This document shows, piece by piece, positions 17,582-25,949 of a DNA stretch of 64,000 bases; the first letter of the stretch is position 1, and every line of letters starts with the position of its first letter. A program made the translations under genes and the position numbers. The notes under the pieces are model-generated. The model was not told the DNA's origin. It searched no databases and worked only from the letters and a program-made list of their open reading frames with translations. The DNA is taken from assembly GCA_963822615.1 (NCBI GenBank), contig CAWGIM010000010.1, forward strand, positions 62,001 through 126,000, given 5' to 3'. The DNA is from Trebonia sp963822615. Lineage in GTDB: Bacteria; Actinomycetota; Actinomycetes; Streptosporangiales; Streptosporangiaceae.

Positions 17582-18808
17582 TTGAGCGTGAAGATCCTGC
17601 TTGTGCACAACCGCTACCGCTCGGGCGCGCCCAGCGGCGAGAACCGCGTCGTCGACCAGGAGTCCGCGGCGCTGGCCGCGGCCGGCCACACGGTCGCCCG
17701 GTTCGAGCGCAGCAGCGACGAGATCGCCCGGTGGCCCGCGGTCAAGAAGGCCACCTTGCCGGCCCGGGCCGTCTGGAGCACCGAGTCAGCCCGCGAGCTG
17801 GGCGCCGCGCTGCGCGCGGAGCGGCCCGACGTGGTCCACCTGCACAACACGTTCCCGCTGCTCAGCCCGTCGGTGCTGCATGCCTGCCGGGACGCCGGGG
17901 TGCCGGTGGTGGCCACTATCCACAACTACCGGCTCGGCTGCCCTGGCGGCACGTTCTTCCGCCGTGGCGCGGTGTGCCATGACTGCATCGACGGCTCGCC
18001 GGTCAAGTCGGTCGTGCACGGCTGCTACCGCGGCTCCCGGGCGGCCACCGTGCCGCTGGCGCTGAGCGTGAGCCTGCACCGGCAGACCTGGCGGTCGCTG
18101 GTGTCAGCCTTCATCTTCATCTCCGGCGCCCAGCGTGACCTGCTGAGCGGGCTCGACCTGGCGCCCGATCGCACGTTCGTCCGGTGGAACCTCATCCCGC
18201 GCCTCGACCGGCCCGGCCGCCCTGACCCGGAGCCGGGCCGGACCCCGGTCGTGGTCTACGCGGGACGGCTCGACGAGACCAAGGGCGTGCGCCTGCTGAT
18301 GGACGGCTGGGACCGCTTCCTGGCCGGAACCCTGCCAGGCGGCCTTGGCGAGCCCGGGCTGCGGCTGGTCATCGCGGGCAGCGGCCCGCTCGGCGACGAG
18401 GTCGCCGCCTGGGCGGCGACCCGCCCCTCGGTCGAGCTGACCGGGACGCTGGACGGCGCCGACTGCGCCAAGCTGATCGCCAGTGCCCGCGCGGTGCTGC
18501 TGCCGTCCGCCTGGGAGGAGCCGTTCGGCCTGGTCGCGGTGGAGGCGATGGCGGCCGGGGTGCCGCCGGTGGCGGCCGGGCACGGCGCGTTCACCGAGCT
18601 CATCACCCCGGGAACCGACGGTGAGCTGTTCACCCCCGGCGACCCGGCCGCGCTCGCGCGGGCCATCACCGATATCGCCCGCGACCCCGGCCGCTACCAG
18701 CGCTACGGCGAGCAGGCGCGCCGCACCTACACCGAGCGGTTCGACCCCGACCGCAGCGTCGAGGACCTGCTCGGCATCTACCGCTTCGCGATCAAGAACC
18801 CGGCCTGA
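17582..18808 (+). CDS. Glycosyltransferase family 4 (GT-B)
   Basis: A 408-residue GT-B enzyme. The N-terminal half has KILLVHNRYRSGAPSGENRV, PDVVHLHNTFPLLSPSVLHA and VATIHNYRLGCPGGTFFR. The C-terminal half has VYAGRLDETKGVRLLMDGWD, and VLLPSAWEEPFGLVAVEAMA supplies the E-x7-E donor-binding motif. It probably adds a sugar to the EPS repeat unit. It starts at TTG 17582 (GGCGGG about 8 nt upstream) or GTG 17588. It shares its promoter region with the GT25 gene. Confidence 0.85.
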   Translation: MSVKILLVHNRYRSGAPSGENRVVDQESAALAAAGHTVARFERSSDEIARWPAVKKATLPARAVWSTESARELGAALRAERPDVVHLHNTFPLLSPSVLHACRDAGVPVVATIHNYRLGCPGGTFFRRGAVCHDCIDGSPVKSVVHGCYRGSRAATVPLALSVSLHRQTWRSLVSAFIFISGAQRDLLSGLDLAPDRTFVRWNLIPRLDRPGRPDPEPGRTPVVVYAGRLDETKGVRLLMDGWDRFLAGTLPGGLGEPGLRLVIAGSGPLGDEVAAWAATRPSVELTGTLDGADCAKLIASARAVLLPSAWEEPFGLVAVEAMAAGVPPVAAGHGAFTELITPGTDGELFTPGDPAALARAITDIARDPGRYQRYGEQARRTYTERFDPDRSVEDLLGIYRFAIKNPA

Positions 18809-18941
18809 GCGGGCCTGTCCCGGCTGCGCGGCCGAGGCTGACCTGTTCGGCCCGGCCCGGCTGTCCGACACCGCCGAGGAACGATTCGGCCCGCTTGACA
18901 TCCTGGTTCCGACGCAGCCGCCCTCATCACGGCGAACGTCG

Positions 18942-20177
18942 TCAGGCTGCGGTAGAGCCCCGGGTCTGACGGGCGAGCAGCAGCGATGCCGCGACGGTGA
19001 GCGCCAGCAGGTAGGTCGACACCCCGGTGAAGGCGTCCTCGGTGAACGCGGCGACCGCGCAGTAGGTCACCAGGAACAGGGCCAGCGCCCGGTGCACGCT
19101 GGTCGGCCGGAAGCAGGCGGCGCCGAACAGGAAGATCAGCATCAGGGCGCAGATGACCACGCCGAACAGCCCTTCCTGCATGTACGAGGACAGCCAGTTG
19201 CTGTCGATCGGCAGGCCGTTGACGCCGGCGTTGGACAGGCCGAAGCCGAAGATCTCCTGGAACCCGGTGCGCGGCGTGTTGAGCACCGCCGACCACAGGC
19301 TGGTCCGCCCGGTCAGGCTGACCAGCCCCTGCGAGCTCTGGCCGCGGGCCAGCCAGCTGGTGACCACCCCGGCGACCGTCACCGCGGCGACCAGCAGCAC
19401 GGCCGCCCCGCCGGCGAAGAACCGCCGTGCCCGCGCGTTGCGGGTGAACAGGCTCAGCCCCGCCACCACGACGCCCGCCGCCAGGGCGATGAGCGCCGTC
19501 CTGGTGTGCGTCAGCAGCAAGATGGCGACCGCGAAGGCCACCCCGGCCACGGCGGCGGGCCCGCTCAGCCGGCGGCCGAGCCACAGCACGATGGTCAGCC
19601 CGGCCGCGAGCGCCGCGTACTGGGCGATCTGGGTCGGCAGGATCGGCCAGATCGCCCCGGTCAGCCGACCGTCGTAGGCGAACGCCTTGCCCGGCGACAC
19701 CAGCAGGCCGAGGGCGACCGAGCCGAGTGAAATGTACAGCCAGCGCAGGTGGCACCGCAGCAGCAGCATGTCCGGCCGTCCCCACCAGGGGGTCATCAGC
19801 CACAGCGCGAACGCGAACTCGGCCAGCCGGAAGGTACGGAAGGCGGTACCCAGGTGGTGCACCTGCACCGCGGTGAGCACAGTCTCCGCGGCCAGGGCGG
19901 TAACCAGGCAGAGGAACACGCTGGGCCGGACCCGCAGCCGGGGGTTAACCGTCAGCAGCAGCACGATCGCCAGCGGCAGGGCCGCCTGCGCCAGGCCCTT
20001 GCCGAACTTGGACGGCAAGTCGAGCACGGAGTAGCCGGCCACGTAGGTCAGCGTGTTGAGGTAGAGCAGTCCCCAGGCGGCGAAGATCCGGCGCTGGACA
20101 GAGCGCTCTCGCGCCACGGCCGCCTCACGCGGCCGGGCACTCCGGTAGCGCCGTGGCAGCGCTTGGTAGGTGCTCAT
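18942..20177 (-). CDS. O-antigen ligase / Wzy-polymerase-like membrane protein
   Basis: A 411-residue protein with about ten hydrophobic helices. A large periplasmic-type loop carries GLVSLTGRTSLWSAVLNTPR and GFGLSNAGVNGLPIDSNWLS, the pattern of the O-antigen ligase/polymerase (PF04932) superfamily, where R-T/R-x3-W and an H/N-S-x-W segment recur. In a locus with Wzx- and Wzz-like proteins it is the best candidate for the polymerase. Ligase and polymerase cannot be separated by sequence alone. On the reverse strand GTATCA lies 30 nt before its ATG. Confidence 0.75.
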   Translation of the reverse strand: MSTYQALPRRYRSARPREAAVARERSVQRRIFAAWGLLYLNTLTYVAGYSVLDLPSKFGKGLAQAALPLAIVLLLTVNPRLRVRPSVFLCLVTALAAETVLTAVQVHHLGTAFRTFRLAEFAFALWLMTPWWGRPDMLLLRCHLRWLYISLGSVALGLLVSPGKAFAYDGRLTGAIWPILPTQIAQYAALAAGLTIVLWLGRRLSGPAAVAGVAFAVAILLLTHTRTALIALAAGVVVAGLSLFTRNARARRFFAGGAAVLLVAAVTVAGVVTSWLARGQSSQGLVSLTGRTSLWSAVLNTPRTGFQEIFGFGLSNAGVNGLPIDSNWLSSYMQEGLFGVVICALMLIFLFGAACFRPTSVHRALALFLVTYCAVAAFTEDAFTGVSTYLLALTVAASLLLARQTRGSTAA

Positions 20178-20207
20178 ACGTACAGCAGAGAAGCCAGCGG
20201 GCGGGAG

Positions 20208-20213
20208 TGATAC
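20208..20213 (-). promoter_or_regulatory. GTATCA element upstream of the polymerase/ligase gene
   Basis: Reads GTATCA on the reverse strand, 30 nt upstream of the start at 20177. The preceding bases ACGGGGGCG closely match those before the copy at 61234-61239 (ACGGGGGCG, then 3 versus 2 nt, then GTATCA), which extends the similarity beyond a hexamer. Confidence 0.4.
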
Positions 20214-20233
20214 CCGCGCCCCCGTTCGGGCTC

Positions 20234-21174
20234 CTACTCGGCGGACAGCCGCGCGATAACCGGAGCCAGCGCCTCCAGGTCGCCGCCCAGGTTCCAGTAC
20301 GAGATCCCGAGCTCCTCGTTCCAGCGCCGCAGGTCATCGGCGCACTGGGCGGCCTCGCCGCGCAGCGAGGCCGGGGACCGGGCGAACGCGGCCGGGTGCG
20401 CGCTGATGTAGGCCGCGAACGACGACCCCGACGGCGGCCGCCCCGATCCGGCGATGCTGACGTCGTAGCAGGTGAACTGCAGCTCAGGGGCCGGCCGGCC
20501 GCGGCGGCCGCCGCGGCGACCAGCTCGATCTTCCGCTCGACGCCGTCCCTGGTCAGCTCGCCCGCGGCCGCCTGGTCGAACGGGCCGGGCCCGAGCCGCA
20601 TGTGAATCCCGGCGATGTCCGCGTAACGGGCGGCGAGGCCGAGCATCTTCGGCCCGCCGCCGCCGACCAGCAGCGGCGGCCGGGGACGGCGGGCCGGCTG
20701 AGGCAGCGCCTCAAGCCCGGTCACCTGGTAGTGCCGGCCGTGGAAATTCACCTGGTCATCGCGGAAGAAGGCGGTCAGTACCCGCAGCGCCTCCTCCAGC
20801 CGCTCCAGCCGGACGGGCCCGGGCTGGTAGCGCAGGCCAAGCGCCCGGTAGTCGTCCTGCAGCCAGCCGGCGCCGATGCCGAGTCCGGCCCGGCCCGCCG
20901 AGAGCACGTCAGCGGTGGCGATCGCCTTGGCCAGCATCGCCGGGTGGTGCAGGTCGTTGTTGAGCACCAGCGGCAGCGCGTGCAGCCGCGTGGTCTGCCC
21001 CAGTGCGAAGTTCATCGCGGTGAGCGCGTCCATCGCCCAGCCGCGGCTGTAGTGCTCTGACACTGCCACCGCGTGAAAGCCCAGGTCCTCGATGCGGCGT
21101 AGCTGCGCCGCCCAGCTAGCCGCATCGGCCAGCCGGGGCATCGGCGCGATGAAGTAGAACCGTCCCGCGGTCAC
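20234..21174 (-). CDS. LLM-class F420-dependent oxidoreductase (apparent frameshift near 20500)
   Basis: The bacterial luciferase-like fold is clear: GRFYFIAPMPRLADAASWAA, AVSEHYSRGWAMDALTAMNF, then LSAGRAGLGIGAGWLQDDYR and PLLVGGGGPKMLGLAARYAD. This resembles the TIGR03621 group, which uses coenzyme F420. GTG 21174 is supported by a GGGGGGAG ribosome site 7 nt upstream. After AAAAAAAGRP the frame is lost near 20500. The natural C-terminus (ELGISYWNLGGDLEALAPVI) lies in another frame ending at 20234. One extra base gives 313 residues. It is probably unrelated to EPS. Confidence 0.75.
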
Positions 21175-21236
21175 CCGGCGCTCCCCCCAGTGGCTACTCG
21201 CCGTGAGCATCATAACGTTCAGTGATTGACCGGTCG

Positions 21237-21242
21237 GTATCA
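21237..21242 (+). promoter_or_regulatory. GTATCA element upstream of the third GT4 gene
   Basis: GTATCA on the + strand, 60 nt before the ATG at 21303. It lies in an imperfect palindrome GTGATTGACCGG...GGTATCAC. Confidence 0.35.
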
Positions 21243-21302
21243 CCGCGGCGGGCGCACCGCTCGTGTGTAGCGAAGGCAGGCCCGTGGAGCGGAGGCGCAG
21301 CG

Positions 21303-22460
21303 ATGTCAGACCGGCCCTTGCCCCTGGTTATCTCGAGCATGCTCAGGCCCAGGGGCGTCACCGGCGTGCAGACCCACGTTCAGCAGTTGCTGCGCTACCT
21401 CGCCAGCGATGCCGCCAGCCCGGAGGCCACCCTGGTCACGCCGTTCAGCTGGGGCCGCCCCCTGTACACGCTGGCCTACGCGCTGCGGCGCGCGGTCGAC
21501 CCGGCCAGCGCGGCCGCGGGCGTCCTCTGGTACCGGCACTGGCATGAGGTGTTCCTGCGCGCCGCGCTGCGCCGCGAGCTGGCCGGCCGCGGTGACTGCG
21601 TGATCTACGCGCAGGACCCGCCCGCCGCCCGGGCTGCGCTGGCGGCGCGCCGCCACCGGGGCCAGCAGGTTGTCATGGCGGTGCACTTCCGCACGTCGCA
21701 GGCCGACGAGTGGGCCGACAAGGGGGCCCTGCCCCGGGACGGGCGGGCCTTCCGGCACATCCGCCAGCTTGAGCGCGCGGTCATCCCCCGGGTCGACCGG
21801 ATCGTCTACGTGTCCCGGTGGGCGCAGGAAGCGCTGACGAGCTGGCTGCCCGCGGCCGCCACCGTCCCGTCGGCGGTGATCGGGAACTTCACCGCGCCGC
21901 ACCGCGAACCCGGCGCGGAACCGCACGGCGACCTGGTCACGGTCGGGAACCTGGAGCCGGTCAAGAACCACCGTTACCTGCTGCACGTGCTGGCCGCCGC
22001 CAAGCAGGCGGGGCAGGAGCTCACGCTGGACATCTTCGGCGAGGGCCCGGTGCACGCCAGCCTGGAATGGCTGGCCGCCACCCTCGGCGTCAGCCAGCAG
22101 GTACGGCTGCGCGGCTTCCGACCCGACGTGCGCGACTACCTGCCCGGCTACCGGGCCTACGTGCACGCCTCCTACTCGGAGTCGTCCTCGCTGGCGATCA
22201 TGGAAGCGATGGACGCCGGCCTGCCGGTCGTCGCGGCCGCCATCGGCCCGCTCGGGGAGCTGTTCGACGACGGCGTGGAAGGGCGGTACTGGCCCCTTGA
22301 CGACCCCCGGCAGGCGGCCGCCATCCTGTCCGGCCTGGTAGACGACGAGCAGGCCCGGCTCAAGGCGGCCCGCGCGGCCCGGGAGCGGTTCGGCCGCGAC
22401 TACGACGCGACGGTGATGGGACCGCGGCTGACCTCGTTCCTGCTCGGCGGGGCGGGCTGA
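21303..22460 (+). CDS. Glycosyltransferase family 4 (GT-B)
   Basis: A 385-residue protein with MLRPRGVTGVQTHVQQLLRY as the N-terminal glycine loop. The second domain has LVTVGNLEPVKNHRYLLHVL, DIFGEGPVHASLEWLAATLG and VHASYSESSSLAIMEAMDAG, with the E-x7-E motif. The ATG at 21303 is preceded by GCGGAGG. It is the last EPS gene before the accessory island. No terminator of the 16590 type is visible directly after it, only weak GTCCAA/TTGGAC inverted repeats around 22467-22500. Confidence 0.85.
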   Translation: MSDRPLPLVISSMLRPRGVTGVQTHVQQLLRYLASDAASPEATLVTPFSWGRPLYTLAYALRRAVDPASAAAGVLWYRHWHEVFLRAALRRELAGRGDCVIYAQDPPAARAALAARRHRGQQVVMAVHFRTSQADEWADKGALPRDGRAFRHIRQLERAVIPRVDRIVYVSRWAQEALTSWLPAAATVPSAVIGNFTAPHREPGAEPHGDLVTVGNLEPVKNHRYLLHVLAAAKQAGQELTLDIFGEGPVHASLEWLAATLGVSQQVRLRGFRPDVRDYLPGYRAYVHASYSESSSLAIMEAMDAGLPVVAAAIGPLGELFDDGVEGRYWPLDDPRQAAAILSGLVDDEQARLKAARAARERFGRDYDATVMGPRLTSFLLGGAG

Positions 22461-22704
22461 GCTCACGTCCAAGATCGTCCACGCACGTTTTTGGACAGCA
22501 CGCGACGATTGCAGAACCGCATGTGCGCATCCTTGGACGGTGGTCAGCAAGTTCTCATGAAAGAGTCTTCGCAATGCTTGATGCCACGTGACAGCCCGGC
22601 CGATGACGTGCGGCGGGCGTGGTCTCCGAGGCTGTAGCATCTCGTGGGGGTACTGCGGTGTGGACTAGCCTCGTTAATGTCGCGCGTTGCATGGGAAAGG
22701 TGTG

Positions 22705-22896
22705 GTGAACTTGCCTGTATCAGTGTCTGAGTCGGTGTCAGTGTCAGACGGAGTCCTCCCAGACCTGAACGAATTTTCGCTTGAGCAGCTTGCCGAGCTG
22801 GGTGATTCCGCGCTTGCTCACTCCCTTGCCCTGTACATGGAGCGCCTGCGCGAAGACGAAGTGCTATTCAACGCGTTCAATAACCTGATTTCCTGA
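22705..22896 (+). CDS. Putative Fxs-type RiPP precursor peptide with variant C-terminus
   Basis: A 63-residue peptide from GTG 22705 (GGAAAGG upstream; GTG 22702 is also possible). The leader-like part LNEFSLEQLAELGDSALAHS matches the acidic/Leu-rich leader style of FxSxx-COOH precursors (FxsA). The C-terminus is LFNAFNNLIS. The canonical family ends F-x-S-x-x; here the last six residues are F-N-N-L-I-S, so position 3 after Phe is Asn and one extra residue is present. Radical SAM enzymes of this family make a three-residue cyclophane from an aromatic residue to the third position, so F-N-N (or F-N-A) is the likely site (inference). It lies 31 nt before the HExxH gene. Confidence 0.6.
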   Translation: MNLPVSVSESVSVSDGVLPDLNEFSLEQLAELGDSALAHSLALYMERLREDEVLFNAFNNLIS

Positions 22897-22927
22897 TTGG
22901 TCCGGCCAGGATTGAGGCACGCTCCCT

Positions 22928-24729
22928 TTGGTCAGTACCCACCGGCCCACACCTGAGGCACTAGCAGAACTAGCGGTCGGCCATGGCGACCGCATGGTGG
23001 TGGGTCAGCTCCGCGCGGCACAGCACAGCAAGCACCTGTTGCTGCTGCTCGGGCTGATCAAAGGGTTCTTCAGCCTCGGCCGGAGCTCACCAGAAGCAGC
23101 TGCCCTCCAGATGAGCTACGACCTGCTGGCCAAGGCCCAGGCGGAGAATTCAGCCGTTGTCGCCCGGCTGGTCAGCTTGCCTCAGGTAGGCGCGTGGGCT
23201 CACGACTGCATGGCACGGCTACGCAGCGGGCGGGCGCCCAACTATCAGTTCCTGGGCCGGCTGGCGGTATCCGCCGCCGTTCAGTCAGGGGTCGGATTCG
23301 ACATAGACCTCACGATCGGCCAAGGGCGGGTAGGCCTTCCTGGGCTCGGTTCCATCACCGTTCCGGCGGCGGAGGGCTCATCCGTCCGATTTAGCAGTAA
23401 CGGTGAATACCTGGCAGTAGGGCAGTTCGCCCGCCTGCATTGCGAGATCCTGCGTCCCGCCAACGCGGCCCGACCCGGCGACAGCGCCACCGCCGGCGAG
23501 TGGTGGCACGGGACCCCGCAGGTCCGGGTGGCAGCAGACGGACACACGTGGGGACCGCTCCTCGAGACTACGGAAAGCCACTTCGGCGCCCTGCCGTTCC
23601 CGGCCGCCGCGGCCTTGGCAGCGGAAGACACCGGACGCTGGCAAGATTGCATTCAGGCGGCGTGGACGGTGCTCGCTCGGCAGGACCAGTGGCAGCTCGA
23701 CGCGTTCGCGGACGTGGTGTCGGTGGTGATCCCGCTCGCACCGGGAGCGGACGCCGAATTCACCAGCGGCACGTGCCCGGCCGCCTTCGGGGCGATCGCG
23801 ACCTCCTGGCCCCCTGATCCAGTTGCCATGGCAGAGACGCTGATCCACGAGTACCAGCACCTGAAGCTCTCCGCGCTGATGGACATGATGCCCCTGGTGG
23901 CACCGGGCAGCGGAAAGCTGCTTGGTTACGCTTCCTGGCGCCCGGACCCGCGCCCCCCGGCTGCCTTGCTCCAGGGCATGTATGCCCACCTGGCCGTCGC
24001 CAGGTTCTGGGACGCACAGCGGAGCATCGCGACTGACCCCGGCGACCAGTTTCACGCGCACATGCTCTACGAGCGCTGGCGACGCACGATCACGCCAACC
24101 GCCGACACGCTGCTGGCCATGCCCGGGTGCCTCACGCCTGAGGGCAAGCAGTTCGTCCAAACGCTGAAGACCCAGGGTGAGCTTCTGAAGCCGGGAGGGG
24201 TGCCTCAGAAAGCTCGCGAGCTCGCCGTCGAAACTGCCTTCGACCACTGGCTCACCTGGCAGATCAGCCATCTGGAACTCGATCGGGCTGCTGTTAGCAG
24301 GACAGCGGCCGCCTACCTCGTCGGCAAGTCACCAGATCAGCGGATGCTGCCCGAGGGCAGCATCCGGCCGAACACGCGGCGAGTCGCACCGACCCCGAGG
24401 GGCCAGCTGCTGGGCATGCGGCGAACCGGACCGGGATGGTCGCGCAGCTACGCGCCTCGGGCGAGTATCAGCTCAGCCGGGCCGATGAGCTCTTGCTTGA
24501 CGGCAGTGCCAGCGAGGCAGCCGCTGCGTACCGCGACGAGATCCTGGCCGACCCCGGTTCTTCGGCCCAGAGCTGGGTCGGCCTGGCGATCGCCGCAAGC
24601 CGTAACGGGCCGTCGGCGCTGCGGAACGCTTTCGCGGCCAGGCTTCCGCTGATGTATGAGCTGCATCAGTACCTAGCCGACCAGGGCACCGCCCGGGATC
24701 CGCTGGACCTGGCGGCCTGGCTCGCATGA
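22928..24729 (+). CDS. HExxH-type peptide-modifying protein with TPR-like tail (apparent frameshift near 24433)
   Basis: The protein has H307-E-Y-Q-H311 within AETLIHEYQHLKLSALMDMM, the hallmark of the HEXXH family found beside FxsB-type maturases (TIGR04267; described as alpha-ketoglutarate-dependent peptide beta-hydroxylases). It starts at TTG 22928, with a GAGG about 11 nt upstream. After RRTGPG the frame breaks near 24433. The tail (EYQLSRADELLLDGSASEAA, then AAYRDEILADPGSS) is in the next frame and reads like a TPR-like helical repeat, ending in an ATGA overlap with the radical SAM gene. Adding one base gives 600 residues. It probably hydroxylates the precursor at 22705. Confidence 0.75.
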
Positions 24730-25949
24730 CCACGCCACCAGACCAGCACCCGGCTCCCTGGCCGTTGCTCGAGCTAGACCTTGCCCAGCTGCGGGCGTCG
24801 GGGTACCAGCCACTTCCGTTCCGGCAGTTCATCCTGAAGGTCCATAGCCGCTGCAATCTGGCCTGTTCGTACTGCTACGTCTACGAAATGGCCGACCAGG
24901 GCTGGCGAGAGCTGCCCCGGCGGATGAGCGCCAAGGTAGCGGACAAGGCGGTGACGCGCATCGCCGAGCACGCCGAGCGGCATCAGCTGCCGAGCGTTGA
25001 CGTCGTCCTGCACGGCGGCGAGCCGCTCCTCTCGGGAGCGGCCTGGCTGGCCGAGCTCGTTGCCGCGCTCCGGGCCCGGGTCCCGGTACCGGTGAACGTG
25101 GCCGTGCAGACCAACGGGACCCTCCTCGACGAGGCGATGCTGAAAGTCCTCAAGCAACACCGGGTACAGGTGGGCGTCAGCCTGGACGGCGACGCGCAGG
25201 CAACCGCGCGCCACCGGATCTTCGCCAACGGCCGCAGCAGCTTCGGCGCGGTTGTCCGCGGGCTGTCCCTGCTCGACTCGACCGAATTCCGCGACTGCTA
25301 CGGCGGCCTGCTCTGCACCGTCGATGTCAGCAACGACCCCATCGGAACCTACGCGGCACTGCTCGAATTCAGCCCGCCGGCCATCGACTTCCTGCTGCCG
25401 CACGCGAACTGGAGCTGCCCGCCGCCCGGCCCCGGCTATGCCGACTGGCTCATCGCCATCTTCGACCACTGGTACTCCGCCCCCCGCCAGCAGACCCGCG
25501 TCCGGCTCTTCAGCGAGCTTATTCAGCTGGTCCTCGGCCGGCGAGGCGGGTTCGAGGGAATCGGCCTGTTGCCGAGCGCCCTCGTCGTGATCGATACCGA
25601 CGGCACGGTCAGGCAGCTCGACTCGCTGAGCTCCGCCTATCCGGGGGCCGCCGACACCGGGCTGCATATCTTCTCCTCCGACAGCCTGGACGAGGCGATG
25701 AGCCATCCCACCACGGTCGCCAGGCAAATAGGCGCGGCCGCCTTGTCGCCGCAGTGCCTGGCATGCCCGGTGATGGAAATCTGCGGTGGCGGGCAGTACC
25801 CGCACCGGTACCGGGCCGGACACGGATTCCGTAACCCGTCGGTTTACTGCGCCGACCTGATGCAACTCATCGAATACGTGCGCGGACGGGTCCAGGCAGA
25901 CGTCCGGCAGCTGGTGTCAGTCGCCGAGAGCCTCGATCTCAGCGGTTAG
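24726..25949 (+). CDS. fxsB: FxsB-family radical SAM/SPASM cyclophane-forming peptide maturase
   Basis: A 407-residue protein. FILKVHSRCNLACSYCYVYE carries the C43-x3-C47-x2-C50 cluster motif that binds the SAM-cleaving [4Fe-4S]. LHGGEPLL and VQTNGTLLDEAML follow. The C-terminal SPASM domain contains C344-x2-C347-x5-C353 and PSVYC375, in the CGGGQYPHRYR context typical of FxsB. The family forms C-C crosslinks in the precursor C-terminus. The ATG overlaps the HExxH stop (ATGA), so the two enzymes are translationally coupled. The 3' end overlaps the convergent NB-ARC gene by 33 bp. Confidence 0.9.
   Translation: MTTPPDQHPAPWPLLELDLAQLRASGYQPLPFRQFILKVHSRCNLACSYCYVYEMADQGWRELPRRMSAKVADKAVTRIAEHAERHQLPSVDVVLHGGEPLLSGAAWLAELVAALRARVPVPVNVAVQTNGTLLDEAMLKVLKQHRVQVGVSLDGDAQATARHRIFANGRSSFGAVVRGLSLLDSTEFRDCYGGLLCTVDVSNDPIGTYAALLEFSPPAIDFLLPHANWSCPPPGPGYADWLIAIFDHWYSAPRQQTRVRLFSELIQLVLGRRGGFEGIGLLPSALVVIDTDGTVRQLDSLSSAYPGAADTGLHIFSSDSLDEAMSHPTTVARQIGAAALSPQCLACPVMEICGGGQYPHRYRAGHGFRNPSVYCADLMQLIEYVRGRVQADVRQLVSVAESLDLSG

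Noticed and set aside
22467..22560. GTCCAA/TTGGAC inverted repeats after the third GT4 gene as a terminator
   Set aside because: The stems are only about 6 bp with long loops, so the call was not strong enough to list.
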